The position numbers were made by a program, and so were the translations under genes. Under the pieces are notes generated by a model. The model saw only the letters and a list, made by a program, of their open reading frames with translations. It had not been told where the DNA came from and ran no database searches. This document shows positions 37,350 to 47,325 of a stretch of 64,000 bases of DNA, piece after piece (position 1 is the first letter of the stretch; every line of letters starts with the position of its first letter). This DNA comes from Flavobacterium succinicans (GTDB taxonomy: Bacteria > Bacteroidota > Bacteroidia > Flavobacteriales > Flavobacteriaceae): positions 558,001 to 622,000 of the forward strand of contig NZ_JMTM01000017.1 in assembly GCF_001662485.1 (NCBI RefSeq). The letters run 5' to 3'.

Positions 37350-37530
37350 GGTTCTACCACGAAATCTGTGGTTTTCTAACAAATGTTTAAAATTAAAAAA
37401 CAACTATTCCACAATTTAAAACATTAAGAAATTAAGGCAATTAAGACTTAATGAAACTTAATATCTTAATGGTTCAAAAAAAAAATTTAATAAAGCTTAA
37501 TTGGAAACCCCCAGAAATGGTGGTAGAACC
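37350..37530. mobile_element. 181-bp MITE-like element with terminal inverted repeats
   Basis: The ends are perfect 11-bp inverted repeats, GGTTCTACCAC (37350-37360) and GTGGTAGAACC (37520-37530), and the similarity continues imperfectly for about 16 more bases. The direct repeat TAAAAAAT stands on both sides (37342-37349 and 37531-37538), as an 8-bp target duplication would. The interior is AT-rich with repeated TTAATATCTTAATGG-like words and no ORF. It looks like a non-autonomous insertion in the GH20 leader. Confidence 0.6.
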
Positions 37531-37551
37531 TAAAAAATAATAAAATATAAT

Positions 37552-39183
37552 ATGGTAAAGTCATTTTTATTTGCATTTATGTTATGCAGTACCCTAACGT
37601 TTGGACAACAAGTAAATATCATTCCTCAACCTTTGGAAGTCGTTAAGAATTCAGGAAGTTTTGTAATTAATTCCAAAACTAGTTTAGTTGTAATCAATAA
37701 AGAAGATGCTGCGACAGCTACTTTTTTTAATAATTATCTAGCTGCATATTATGGTTTTAAATTGAATGTTGTGCAAAAAGCAACTAGAAATGCTATAATA
37801 TTATTAAGCCAAAAAAACAATGAAGGGCTTAAAAGCGAAGGGTATACGTTTAAATCTGATAAAAATGGTGTTGAGATTAATGGGAATTCTCCAACGGGAA
37901 CTTTCTACGGCATGCAAACACTTATTCAATTATTACCTGTTGAAAAAAGCAAGAGTCTGGTAATTGCATCAGTTACTATAAAGGATCAACCTCGTTTTGC
38001 TTATAGAGGTGCTATGTTGGATGTTGGACGACATTTTTTTTCAGTTGCATTCGTGAAAAAATACATTGATTATTTAGCTTATCATAAGATGAATTATTTT
38101 CATTGGCATTTAACTGAAGATCAAGGCTGGAGAATTGAAATAAAAAAATACCCAAGACTTACCGAAATTGGTTCCAAACGAAATGGGACTATAATTGGTA
38201 GTTATCCAGGAAAAGGAAACGACAACACTCCCGAAGGCGGTTTTTATACGCAAAACCAGATAAAAGAGATCGTAAAATATGCTTCTGATCGTTTTATTAC
38301 AGTTATTCCCGAGATTGAAATGCCAGGACATAGTAGTGCCGCTATTGCCGCATATCCTGAGTTGAGTTGTTTCCCAGAAGAGAAAACTTTTATTCCAGAG
38401 CAGATGATATCTGCCAAGAGCAAACAAGAACTGACCAATGGAAAAAATAAAATTGTTCAGGAAACTTGGGGAGTTCATCCCGATGTATTTGCTCCTACAG
38501 AACAGACTTTTAAATTTCTTGAAGAGGTTCTTGATGAGGTAATGGCCTTATTTCCGTCAAAATATATTCATGTCGGAGGAGATGAGTGTCCAAAAGATGC
38601 TTGGAAAAGAAGTGCATTTTGTCAACAAATCATAAAGGATAAAAAATTGAAAGACGAGCATGGTCTTCAAAGTTATTTTATACAACGAATGGAAAATTAC
38701 ATTAATAAAAAGGGGAGAACGTTAATAGGTTGGGATGAAATATTAGAAGGCGGTCTTGCGCCCAATGCCATAGTAATGAGTTGGAGAGGAGAAGAAGGCG
38801 GAATTGCTGCTGCAAAAGAAAATCATCAAGTAATAATGACGCCAGGAAGTCATGTTTATTTAGATCATTCGCAAACCAAAAACGAGAAAGAAGTAACAAT
38901 TGGCGGGTATTTACCTTTGGAAAAAGTGTATGGCTATGAGCCGATTCCCAAAGAGTTGAATGAACAACAGGCAAAATATGTTTTGGGAGCGCAAGGTAAT
39001 GTTTGGACAGAATATATGGCTAATCCTTCCAAAGTGGAATATATGATATTTCCGCGTTTGAGTGCCTTAAGCGAAGTCCTTTGGTCTGATAAAGAAACTA
39101 AAAATTGGAATGATTTTCAAAGAAAAATTGAAACAATGAAAAAGCGATACACCATTTGGAATGCAAATTATTTTGTTGAATAG
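37552..39183 (+). CDS. GH20 beta-N-acetylhexosaminidase
   Basis: This 543-residue exported enzyme (signal peptide cut after TFG, residue 18) has a GH20b domain (about 20-145) and a barrel with MNYFHWHLTEDQGWRIEIKKYP (180-201) and HVGGDECPK, with the catalytic Asp344-Glu345 pair. It removes terminal beta-linked GlcNAc or GalNAc. Unlike the other GH20 in this locus it has no PA14 module and ends right after the barrel. It is alone behind operator F and the MITE-like element, and a terminator follows. Confidence 0.93.
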   Translation: MVKSFLFAFMLCSTLTFGQQVNIIPQPLEVVKNSGSFVINSKTSLVVINKEDAATATFFNNYLAAYYGFKLNVVQKATRNAIILLSQKNNEGLKSEGYTFKSDKNGVEINGNSPTGTFYGMQTLIQLLPVEKSKSLVIASVTIKDQPRFAYRGAMLDVGRHFFSVAFVKKYIDYLAYHKMNYFHWHLTEDQGWRIEIKKYPRLTEIGSKRNGTIIGSYPGKGNDNTPEGGFYTQNQIKEIVKYASDRFITVIPEIEMPGHSSAAIAAYPELSCFPEEKTFIPEQMISAKSKQELTNGKNKIVQETWGVHPDVFAPTEQTFKFLEEVLDEVMALFPSKYIHVGGDECPKDAWKRSAFCQQIIKDKKLKDEHGLQSYFIQRMENYINKKGRTLIGWDEILEGGLAPNAIVMSWRGEEGGIAAAKENHQVIMTPGSHVYLDHSQTKNEKEVTIGGYLPLEKVYGYEPIPKELNEQQAKYVLGAQGNVWTEYMANPSKVEYMIFPRLSALSEVLWSDKETKNWNDFQRKIETMKKRYTIWNANYFVE

Positions 39184-39206
39184 TAATTCTATTTGCAAAA
39201 AAAAAA

Positions 39207-39249
39207 TCGCTTACCACTGGAAATATAAAATCCAATGGTAAGCGTTTTA
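39207..39249 (+). terminator. Terminator after the second GH20 gene
   Basis: CGCTTACCA (39209-39217) pairs with TGGTAAGCG (39236-39244), with added pairing of TGGA and TCCA inside, followed by TTTT. It ends the glycan locus. Confidence 0.8.
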
Positions 39250-39295
39250 AACCCTAAAAAAAAACAGATCATACTGTCCTAAAAAGGATATAGAT

Positions 39296-40024
39296 TTAAA
39301 AATTAGGACTCAAATCATATTTCTTATAAAACTTATCTAATACATCTAGCACTTCATCTTCGGTATCCACGAGTTTGAATAAGTCCAAATCTTCTTCGCT
39401 AACGGTATGTTCTCTTTCTACTAATACGCTTTTGATCCAATCAATCAAACCTGACCAAAAACTAGTTCCCACCAAGATGATAGGAAATTTTCCAATTTTC
39501 TTAGTTTGAATCAGAGTGATGGCTTCAAATAATTCATCCATGGTACCAAAACCACCTGGCATGACAACAAATCCTTGCGAGTATTTCACAAACATCACTT
39601 TGCGCACAAAGAAATAGTCAAAATTCAGGTTCTTATCGTGGTCAATATAAGGATTGAAATGTTGCTCAAACGGCAATTCTATATTCAATCCAACCGAAGT
39701 TCCTCCACCTAAATGAGCGCCTTTGTTTCCTGCCTCCATAATTCCAGGGCCACCGCCAGTAATTACACCATAGCCCGCTTTACTGATTTTGTAAGCAATT
39801 TTTTCGGCCAATAAATAATACGGAGCGTCTGGCTTAATTCTTGCCGAACCAAAAATAGTCACACAAGGGCCAATTCGACTCATCGTTTCGTATCCATTTA
39901 CGAATTCGGACATAATTTTGAAAATCGCCCAGCTATCATTGGTTCGAATTTCATTCCAAGTTTTACGTTTCAATTTGTCTTGAATCACTTTGTCTTCGTC
40001 ATTATCAAAATCTTCTAATTTCAT
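39296..40024 (-). CDS. LOG family (TIGR00730) putative nucleotide phosphoribohydrolase
   Basis: The 242-residue cytoplasmic protein has the LOG-family fold with GGGPGIMEA (90-98) and the signature PGGFGTMDE (156-164), whose Glu is catalytic in relatives that release the base from nucleoside 5'-monophosphates. The bacterial role is generally nucleotide cleavage; some members make cytokinin. It is followed, across a tandem repeat, by uvrA upstream on the same strand. Confidence 0.88.
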   Translation of the reverse strand: MKLEDFDNDEDKVIQDKLKRKTWNEIRTNDSWAIFKIMSEFVNGYETMSRIGPCVTIFGSARIKPDAPYYLLAEKIAYKISKAGYGVITGGGPGIMEAGNKGAHLGGGTSVGLNIELPFEQHFNPYIDHDKNLNFDYFFVRKVMFVKYSQGFVVMPGGFGTMDELFEAITLIQTKKIGKFPIILVGTSFWSGLIDWIKSVLVEREHTVSEEDLDLFKLVDTEDEVLDVLDKFYKKYDLSPNF

Positions 40025-40041
40025 ATGCTTCTAATTTTATA

Positions 40042-40166
40042 TTTATTTTCAACGGATTAAAATCCGCTGCTACAATTTAGTCGTTCCTACGGAACTTTTT
40101 TTTGTTTTTATTTTCAACGGATTAAAATCCGTTGCTACAATATAGTCGCTCCTACGGAACTTTTTT
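40042..40166. repeat. Tandem 65-bp repeat, two copies, each with two hairpins
   Basis: Copy 1 begins at 40042 and copy 2 at 40107; they differ at only a few bases. Each unit contains the dyads CGGATTAAAATCCG and GTTCCTACGGAAC, then a T-run. The unit resembles REP-like intergenic elements. It lies between uvrA and the LOG gene, where the second dyad plus T-run could act as a terminator on the plus strand. Confidence 0.8.
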
Positions 40167-40170
40167 AAAA

Positions 40171-43002
40171 TTATGCTAATTCTTTCTTTAAAAACACTCC
40201 AGTATAACTCTTTTTTACTTTAATGATTTCCTCAGGTGTGCCTTTGGCTACGAGTTGTCCGCCACCTTTTCCGCCTTCGGGTCCAATGTCAATGATATAA
40301 TCAGCTAGTTTTATAACGTCCATATTGTGTTCGATAATCAAAACGGTATTTCCTTTGTCCACCAATCGGTTAATCACATCCATCAACACCCGAATATCCT
40401 CAAAATGCAAACCAGTTGTAGGTTCATCTAAAATGTAAAAAGTATTCCCTGTATCTTTTTTAGATAATTCTCCTGCTAGTTTAATACGTTGCGCCTCGCC
40501 ACCAGAAAGCGTGGTGCTTTGTTGACCCAAAGTGATATAACCCAAACCAACATCCTGTAAGGTTTTGACTTTTCTATATATTTTTGGGATATTTTCAAAA
40601 AACGGTACCGCTTCATCAATCGTCATATCCAATACATCCGAAATGGATTTACCTTTGTACCGAATTTCTAGAGTTTCTCTATTAAATCGTTTGCCTTGAC
40701 AACTTTCGCATTCTACATATACATCGGGTAAAAAATTCATTTCGATGGTTCGAACACCTGAGCCTTCACAGGTTTCACATCGGCCACCTTTTACGTTAAA
40801 ACTAAAACGTCCCGCTTTGTATCCACGAATCATGCTTTCAGAAGTCATTGTAAACAAATTGCGAATTTCTGTAAAAACCTCAGTGTAAGTCGCAGGATTA
40901 GAACGCGGTGTTCTTCCAATTGGACTTTGGTCAATATCAATTACTTTATCGATATGTTCTAAACCTTCAATCTTTTTATACGGCTGTGGTTTTTTGACTC
41001 CATTAAAATAATACGCATTCAAGATAGGGTAGAGGGTTTCGTTGATTAAAGTCGATTTTCCACTTCCCGAAACACCTGTTACACAAATCATTTGCCCCAA
41101 TGGAATTTCAATGGAAACATTTTTAAGGTTGTTTCCAGTCGCTCCAGTTAGTTTTAGAAATTTTCCGTTGCCGGTTCTGCGTTTTTTTGGAATGTCAAAT
41201 TTCATTGTTCCATTCAAATACTGAGCAGTAATCGTGTTCGAGGCTAAGGTTTCTTGAGGAGTACCAATACTGATGATTTCTCCGCCATATTTTCCTGCTT
41301 TTGGACCAATATCGATTACATAATCGGCACGTTCAATCATATCTTTATCGTGCTCAACGACCAAAACCGAATTGCCAATATCACGCAATTGTTCTAGTGA
41401 ATGAATCAGTTTTTCATTATCTCTTTGATGTAAACCAATACTCGGTTCGTCTAAAATATAAAGCACACCAACCAACTGCGAACCAATTTGGGTAGCCAAA
41501 CGAATACGCTGTGCTTCACCACCCGAAAGTGATTTTGAGCTTCGGCTCAACGCCAAATAATTTAAACCAACATTCATCAAAAACGCTAATCTGTCTTTGA
41601 TTTCTTTGATGACTTCTGTTGCAATTCGTTTTTGTTTATCTGTTAAATGATTTTCAAGATCCAAAAACCAAGTGGTCAAATCTGAAATGTCCATGTCACA
41701 CAATTCAGAAATACTTTTTTCATGGACTCTAAAATAATTAGCTTCTTTTTTTAGTCTCGAACCTTCACAAACCGGACAAGCAATTTCGTCCATGAATTCC
41801 TTAGCCCAACGTTTGATAGTAGTTGAACCACTTTCGTCGTGTTGGTTTTTGATGAAATGCGAAATGCCTTCAAAATCAATTTTATACTCTCTCGTTACGC
41901 CCAAATCTTTAGATTGAATAGCAAATTTTTCTTTACCACCATTCAAAATCATTTCCATCGCTTCGGCTGAAATATTTTCAATGGGGTCCGTGATTTTAAA
42001 ATTGAATTTTTCTCCAATAGTTTCCAGTTGCTTAAAAATCCAAGACGATTTGTATTCGCCTAAAGGAGCAAAACCACCCGCTTTGATGGATAACTTTGGA
42101 TTTGGAATGATTTTTTTGATATTGATTTCATTAACAGTTCCTAAACCGTTGCAGTGTTCGCAAGCTCCTTTTGGGGAGTTGAAAGAAAACAAATTGGGCT
42201 CAGGATTCTGATAGGATATTCCAGTTGTTGGACACATTAAATTACGGCTAAAATAGCGTACCTCATTCGTGTCCTGATCCAAAATCATCAATACATTTTC
42301 ACCGTGATGCATAGCGGTATTGATGCTTTCGGACAAACGTTTTTGAATATCTTCAGAAGTATCAACCGCAATTCTATCCACCACAATTTCAATATCGTGT
42401 GTTTTGTAGCGATCGAGTTTCATTCCGGGAGTAATGTCTACTATTTCGCCATTTACTCTTACTTTTAGAAAACCTTGTTTGGTAATTTGTTGGAAGAGTT
42501 CTGCGTAATGACCTTTTCTAGCTCGGATGATAGGAGCCAAAATGTTGATCCTTTTTCCATTAAAATCCTGAATGATCAATTCTTTAATTTGATCATCTGA
42601 GTAGGAAACCATTTTTTCTCCCGTGTTATAACTGTAAGCATCGGCGCCACGAGCATATAACAAACGCAAGAAATCGTATATTTCAGTAATGGTACCAACC
42701 GTAGAACGCGGACTTTTGCTAGTGGTTTTTTGTTCAATCGCAATCACAGGCGAAAGGCCATCAATTTTATCAACATCAGGACGTTCCAATCCTCCTAAAA
42801 ATTGTCGGGCATAAGCCGAAAAGGTTTCCACATAGCGGCGCTGTCCTTCGGCATAAATAGTATCAAAGGCCAAAGACGATTTCCCCGAACCCGAAAGTCC
42901 TGTTATGACAACGAGTTTTTCTCTAGGAATAGCAATGTCGATGTTTTTTAGGTTGTGAACACGAGCGCCTTGAACTTCAATGGTATTGTTTGTATCTAGC
43001 AT
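40171..43002 (-). CDS. uvrA: UvrA, excinuclease ABC subunit A
   Basis: The 943-residue protein is the damage-sensing ATPase of nucleotide excision repair. Two ABC modules are visible: Walker [10 protein letters not shown] near residue 34 and GVSGSGKST in the second half, with two LSGGEAQRI signatures. Zinc-binding CxxC pairs are also seen (CPTTG...[21 protein letters not shown] and CESCQGK). The length is normal. Nothing is odd except its position beside the tandem repeat. Confidence 0.97.
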   Translation of the reverse strand: MLDTNNTIEVQGARVHNLKNIDIAIPREKLVVITGLSGSGKSSLAFDTIYAEGQRRYVETFSAYARQFLGGLERPDVDKIDGLSPVIAIEQKTTSKSPRSTVGTITEIYDFLRLLYARGADAYSYNTGEKMVSYSDDQIKELIIQDFNGKRINILAPIIRARKGHYAELFQQITKQGFLKVRVNGEIVDITPGMKLDRYKTHDIEIVVDRIAVDTSEDIQKRLSESINTAMHHGENVLMILDQDTNEVRYFSRNLMCPTTGISYQNPEPNLFSFNSPKGACEHCNGLGTVNEINIKKIIPNPKLSIKAGGFAPLGEYKSSWIFKQLETIGEKFNFKITDPIENISAEAMEMILNGGKEKFAIQSKDLGVTREYKIDFEGISHFIKNQHDESGSTTIKRWAKEFMDEIACPVCEGSRLKKEANYFRVHEKSISELCDMDISDLTTWFLDLENHLTDKQKRIATEVIKEIKDRLAFLMNVGLNYLALSRSSKSLSGGEAQRIRLATQIGSQLVGVLYILDEPSIGLHQRDNEKLIHSLEQLRDIGNSVLVVEHDKDMIERADYVIDIGPKAGKYGGEIISIGTPQETLASNTITAQYLNGTMKFDIPKKRRTGNGKFLKLTGATGNNLKNVSIEIPLGQMICVTGVSGSGKSTLINETLYPILNAYYFNGVKKPQPYKKIEGLEHIDKVIDIDQSPIGRTPRSNPATYTEVFTEIRNLFTMTSESMIRGYKAGRFSFNVKGGRCETCEGSGVRTIEMNFLPDVYVECESCQGKRFNRETLEIRYKGKSISDVLDMTIDEAVPFFENIPKIYRKVKTLQDVGLGYITLGQQSTTLSGGEAQRIKLAGELSKKDTGNTFYILDEPTTGLHFEDIRVLMDVINRLVDKGNTVLIIEHNMDVIKLADYIIDIGPEGGKGGGQLVAKGTPEEIIKVKKSYTGVFLKKELA

Positions 43003-43097
43003 AATTTCGCAAATTCCGAATAGGTCGGAAGCAAAGTTACTATTTTGATTTATTCTTTTAGTAGAACACTATCGAAGATTGTGTTAAAAAAGAATGG

Positions 43098-43130
43098 TAA
43101 AAACGCTAACTTGTGGGTTAGCGTTTTCTT
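43098..43130 (-). terminator. Terminator at the end of the Fic gene
   Basis: AAAACGCTAAC (43100-43110) pairs with GTTAGCGTTTT (43117-43127). The stop codon of the Fic gene (43118-43120) lies inside the hairpin. A run of T follows in the minus direction less clearly than in the matching hairpin at 44132. Confidence 0.7.
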
Positions 43131-44071
43131 TTTCTAGTGCTAATATAGGCCTCAATGGCTTCTTTGGTCGTATACCAATTTCTGCCTTCTTTGTAGGCAT
43201 CTATTTTCCCCGATCGAGCTAATAAACTAACATATTCTTGCCCGTAAGGACTACTTGGTTCACTAACAATATTAGCTATTTTTTGATAGACATTGTCGCT
43301 ATCAGGCATAGCATTTAGGTAAATGTTCAAACTTCGTTCCAATGCTTGACTCATCAAAAGTATTAATTTTTGATAGTTACCATTATTAGCTTGATTGAGG
43401 GCTTCATAGTATTTTTTTCTATCGTTTTTGAGTATGATAGCTGGAGGAAAACCACATCGCATCAATAACAAATTCATACTCAAACGAACCGTTCTTCCAT
43501 TGCCATCAAAAAAAGGATGAATCCAAACTAATTTATGATGAAAAATAGTTGCCAACTCAATATCGTTCAGGTTTAAAGGATTTGTGTTAATGAAGTCAAT
43601 CAATTCATCTAGTAAATCCATAACTTTGTTTGCATTGGGTGGAATAAAATTTGCACCCGAAATACGAACGCCTCCATTGCGTAATCTACCTGCGAAATCA
43701 TCCTCAATAGATCGTAAAACCAGACCGTGTAACGATAATATGTCAATACTTCGTAAGACATAATTATCATTGATTATCGAAAAAAGGTAATCAATGGCTT
43801 TGTCATGATTGTGTGCTTCAAAATGTTCTCTCAAGGAAATTCCTTTTATGGTGATGCCTTCTTGCAAAACCATTTGGGTTTCTCTAAGTGTTAAGGTGTT
43901 TCCTTCTATACTATTGGAATTGTAGGTCCATTCTATGGATAAACTTTCTTTAATTTTATTCAAAGCGATGGTAGGCAAGGGTCTGCTATTTTGCAAATCT
44001 TGCTTTTTTTGATACAATCGTTCAAACGTTGATTGAAATTCTTCCTGATATCCTAAGTCTATATCCCACAT
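43118..44071 (-). CDS. Fic family protein, class II with N-terminal inhibitory motif
   Basis: The 317-residue protein has the Fic active site HPFFDGNGR (185-193), which transfers AMP or another nucleotide part onto a target protein. An inhibitory motif of the form (S/T)xxxE(G/N) appears as SNSIEG (52-57), so activity is probably held in check by its own helix. The last 60 residues (YVSLLARSGKIDAYKEGRNWYTTKEAIEAYISTRKRKR, in pieces) look like a small DNA-binding winged or excisionase-like fold. It is a single gene with no antitoxin-like partner, enclosed by two terminators with the same stem. Confidence 0.9.
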   Translation of the reverse strand: MWDIDLGYQEEFQSTFERLYQKKQDLQNSRPLPTIALNKIKESLSIEWTYNSNSIEGNTLTLRETQMVLQEGITIKGISLREHFEAHNHDKAIDYLFSIINDNYVLRSIDILSLHGLVLRSIEDDFAGRLRNGGVRISGANFIPPNANKVMDLLDELIDFINTNPLNLNDIELATIFHHKLVWIHPFFDGNGRTVRLSMNLLLMRCGFPPAIILKNDRKKYYEALNQANNGNYQKLILLMSQALERSLNIYLNAMPDSDNVYQKIANIVSEPSSPYGQEYVSLLARSGKIDAYKEGRNWYTTKEAIEAYISTRKRKR

Positions 44072-44129
44072 AACCCCACAAAATTACATTTAATATCGGA
44101 TAAATAAAATTTTTTTACAATCCGATAAT

Positions 44130-44160
44130 AAAAAAACGCTAACCGAAGTTAGCGTTTTTG
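44130..44160 (-). terminator. Terminator after the BNR-repeat gene
   Basis: AAAAACGCTAAC, loop CGAA, GTTAGCGTTTTT: a 12-bp stem (44132-44159) with T-runs on both strands. Its stem core ACGCTAAC is the same as in the hairpin at 43100-43127. Confidence 0.8.
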
Positions 44161-44182
44161 ATTCATTGTCTTTTAAATGGGC

Positions 44183-47100
44183 TTATTCTGCCACAAACTC
44201 AGCATAGGTTTTCAAAACAAACGGTATGTTTTGTTCTTTTGCTTGTTTTAAATAAGTAGCTTCATTTTTAGCTTTAACCGTTTTGAAATCTTTCATTTCG
44301 TTATCAAACCGTTGCATAATGGCTTCCTTATTTTCTAATTGTGAAGGAGAAGGAGCCGTAAAGTTTCCAGCCACTGCCGCATATAAATCTCCGAGTTTCT
44401 CTCTTAACTGAGGTTCTGCCGAAGCTACATAGCCATCACCAGTAGTAACTACCATTTTTGCCTTTACATTCTCAAAATCAGTTTTGATTTTTGTGCCATT
44501 TTTGGCAAAACCTTTATTTTTAGCAATTAATTGATCTAATAATTTCACAGTTTCATCAATTTCATACACTGCATAAGCTAGTTCTTCATTTTTGTTGAAC
44601 AACTCTCGTGTAGTTTCTTTTTGTTTCGCTCTATCAGCGGCAGAAATACTACTTTTAGGATCATTTAGTACTTTAAAGGTGTGAGTGTAAGTATCTTTTC
44701 CTTTAGTCATCACTACTTTATAAGTGCCTTCTTGCACACGTGGCGAGGTAAAACCAGCAAATGATACTGTTTTTCCAGCAGCAATTTTTGGGTTTTTCAT
44801 ATTGTAGTCCCAAGTTACTACGTTTATCCCTTTTTGTTTTCCTGCAGGTAGCGACACAATTTTATTACCTTGTTCGTCTTGTATTTCAAGATCCATCTTA
44901 CCCAAGGTATGTCTTTTCTTTAAGTAATAGATGATTTGAGCACTAGAAGATGGATTGCTACCCACAAACTCTAATTCTGTGGCGGTAGTTCCAAAACTTG
45001 ATTGCTCTTCAATTACAGCTGGCTTCAAGTCAAAGAAGTGAACATCTTTGGCAAGAACGTCTTGACTTATTTGACGCAAAGGGGTAATATCATCTAAGAT
45101 GATAATACCACGACCATGAGTTGCCATAACCAACGAATTGGTTTTTGGACTTAATTCCATGTAGTGTACAGCAACTGAAGGCATTTTATTAGTAAAATGA
45201 GACCAGTTCGCTCCACCATCTATAGTAATGTATAAACCTTTTTCGGTGCCCAAGAACAATAAGTTTTCATTGGTAAAATCTTCTTGAATGTTGCGAACAA
45301 AACCATCAACATCAGGAGTAATAATAGATTTCCATGTTTTTCCAAAATCTGTCGTTTTGTAGGCATATGGAGTATAGTCATTTTTTGCATGACCTTCAAA
45401 AACAGCATAGGCTGTTCCTTCTCCAAAAGTACTCGCTTCAATGTGATAACACCAAGTGTTTTTTGGTAGTCCATTTATATTGACAACCACATTAGTCCAT
45501 GTTTTACCTCCATCTTTGGTAACTTGTACATTACCATCGTCAGTTCCGGCCCAAATTATTTTTTCGTTCAAAGGGGATTCGGCAATTGTAAAAATAGTAC
45601 AATGTTTCTCTGCACCAGAATTGTCAACAGACAATCCGCCAGATTTTTCTGTATTGTATTTTAATGCATCGTTTGTAGTTAAATCTGGTGAAATTTTGGT
45701 CCATGTACGACCCATATCTTCTGATTTATGTACGAACTGGCTTCCCATATAGAAACGATCAGGTTGCTTTTTACTGATTTCCATTGGGGCGTTCCAGTTG
45801 AAACGTAATTTTGGATCGCCTTTTACGGCCAAAGGTTGAATCGTAATCAATTCCTGAGTATCGGTATTGTAGCGCCAAACATTTTCGGCACCTTGCATTT
45901 CGCTGTAAATAATGTTCTTTGTTGGGTGTTTAATCACTCTAAAACCATCGCCTTGACCAATTCTTGTCCAGTCTCTGGATTCTATTCCTCCGGGACTTTT
46001 AGATGGGCCATACCAAGAACCATTGTCTTGTAAACCTCCATATACGTTAAACGGCTCTTTATCGTCAATGCTTACGTGGTAAAATTGAGAAACAGGCATG
46101 TTGCTAACCATTTCCATAGTATTTGCGCCATCCCAACTTCTATAAACCCCACCATCTGTACCACAATACATTCTATTGCTATCATTAATATCAAAAACGA
46201 TATCATGGATGTCAGAATGCATGTTTCCAAGGTTTTTGAAGGTCTTTCCTCCATCTCTACTTATGGATCCGCTTAAACCACCTTTTACTATAGTTTCAGG
46301 GTTTTTTGGATCAACGGTAATTCTAGAAAAATAGAAAGGTCTAACCACTAAACCAAAATCACTATTCAGATGTTTCCAATTGGCACCTGCATCATCAGAG
46401 CGATATAAACCATTCAATTCTGCTTTTTCTGTTTCAAGTACAGAATATAAGATGTTACTATTAGAAGGCGCAACAGCAATGGCTATTCTACCTAATTGTC
46501 CAGAAGGGAATCCGTTGTGAATTTTGTTCCAAGTTTTTCCTCCATCAGTTGTTTTATACAAAGCCGATTTGGTTCCTCCTGAGCTGAATGACCAACCTGT
46601 TCTTCGGAATTCCCAAAATGAGGCATACATAATGTTGCTATTTTTTGGATCCATAATCAAATCTGAACAACCTGTTTTATTGTCCACGAACAAGACCTTA
46701 TTCCATGTAGCTCCTCCATCGGTAGTTTTGTATATGCCGCGTTCATCACTATCTCCCCACAAAGCTCCAAGAACACCAACCCAAACAATATCGCTATTTT
46801 TTGGATCAACGATAATAGAGCTAATTCGGTCTGATTTTGGCAATCCCATGTTTTTCCAGTTCTGACCACCATCGGTTGATTTGTAGATGCCGTCTCCCAT
46901 AGAAACACTATTTCTAGTCCAAGTTTCTCCAGTACCCACCCAAATGTTTTGGTCTGGTTTTGAAGGATCAATAGCTACACAGCCTATGGATTGAATATGT
47001 TCATCAAATATTGGATTAAAAGAGGCTCCACCGTCGTTACTTTTCCAAACTCCACCGCCAGCTGTTCCTGTATATATGATTTTATTGTTAGTAGGATGCA

Positions 47101-47263
47101 CTTCGAGATCGGTAATCCTACCACTCATTAAGGCAGGACCAATATGTCTGGCCTGCATGTCACCAAAAAGTTCTTTGCCTTTTAGTACAATTTTATCTTG
47201 TGCTAAAATATTTGTTGCAGATAGTACGCCTATACAAGCAACCCAAATAAATGTTTTTTTCAT
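44183..47263 (-). CDS. Exported BNR/VPS10-type repeat protein (glycosyl-hydrolase-like)
   Basis: The 1026-residue protein has a signal peptide (cut after ILA, residue 21) and many Asp-box repeats of the form S/T-x-D-G-G-x-x-W (for example KSNDGGASF, KSTDGGQNW, KTTDGGATW, KTTDGGKTW), a beta-propeller pattern as in VPS10 domains and sialidases. The last 250 residues are a helical and beta-sandwich tail. Such proteins are common in Bacteroidota and have no firmly known substrate; some are annotated as glycosyl hydrolases without proof. It is a separate unit with its own terminator. Confidence 0.87.
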   Translation of the reverse strand: MKKTFIWVACIGVLSATNILAQDKIVLKGKELFGDMQARHIGPALMSGRITDLEVHPTNNKIIYTGTAGGGVWKSNDGGASFNPIFDEHIQSIGCVAIDPSKPDQNIWVGTGETWTRNSVSMGDGIYKSTDGGQNWKNMGLPKSDRISSIIVDPKNSDIVWVGVLGALWGDSDERGIYKTTDGGATWNKVLFVDNKTGCSDLIMDPKNSNIMYASFWEFRRTGWSFSSGGTKSALYKTTDGGKTWNKIHNGFPSGQLGRIAIAVAPSNSNILYSVLETEKAELNGLYRSDDAGANWKHLNSDFGLVVRPFYFSRITVDPKNPETIVKGGLSGSISRDGGKTFKNLGNMHSDIHDIVFDINDSNRMYCGTDGGVYRSWDGANTMEMVSNMPVSQFYHVSIDDKEPFNVYGGLQDNGSWYGPSKSPGGIESRDWTRIGQGDGFRVIKHPTKNIIYSEMQGAENVWRYNTDTQELITIQPLAVKGDPKLRFNWNAPMEISKKQPDRFYMGSQFVHKSEDMGRTWTKISPDLTTNDALKYNTEKSGGLSVDNSGAEKHCTIFTIAESPLNEKIIWAGTDDGNVQVTKDGGKTWTNVVVNINGLPKNTWCYHIEASTFGEGTAYAVFEGHAKNDYTPYAYKTTDFGKTWKSIITPDVDGFVRNIQEDFTNENLLFLGTEKGLYITIDGGANWSHFTNKMPSVAVHYMELSPKTNSLVMATHGRGIIILDDITPLRQISQDVLAKDVHFFDLKPAVIEEQSSFGTTATELEFVGSNPSSSAQIIYYLKKRHTLGKMDLEIQDEQGNKIVSLPAGKQKGINVVTWDYNMKNPKIAAGKTVSFAGFTSPRVQEGTYKVVMTKGKDTYTHTFKVLNDPKSSISAADRAKQKETTRELFNKNEELAYAVYEIDETVKLLDQLIAKNKGFAKNGTKIKTDFENVKAKMVVTTGDGYVASAEPQLREKLGDLYAAVAGNFTAPSPSQLENKEAIMQRFDNEMKDFKTVKAKNEATYLKQAKEQNIPFVLKTYAEFVAE

Positions 47264-47275
47264 AAAAATAATGGT

Positions 47276-47306
47276 AAAAAAAGCCCTTATTTTGCAATAA
47301 GGACTT
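47276..47306 (-). terminator. Terminator after the LolA-fold gene
   Basis: CCTTATT (47285-47291), loop TTGC, AATAAGG (47296-47302), followed in the minus direction by a run of seven T. Confidence 0.75.
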
Positions 47307-47325
47307 CGGGTTGATTCTATGGATG

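Noticed and set aside
40042..40166. CRISPR array
   Set aside because: Only two units, no spacers of constant length between them, and internal dyads rather than short repeats; no cas genes in the window.
43118..44071. Fic toxin-antitoxin pair
   Set aside because: The inhibitory motif is within the Fic protein itself and no small partner gene lies next to it.
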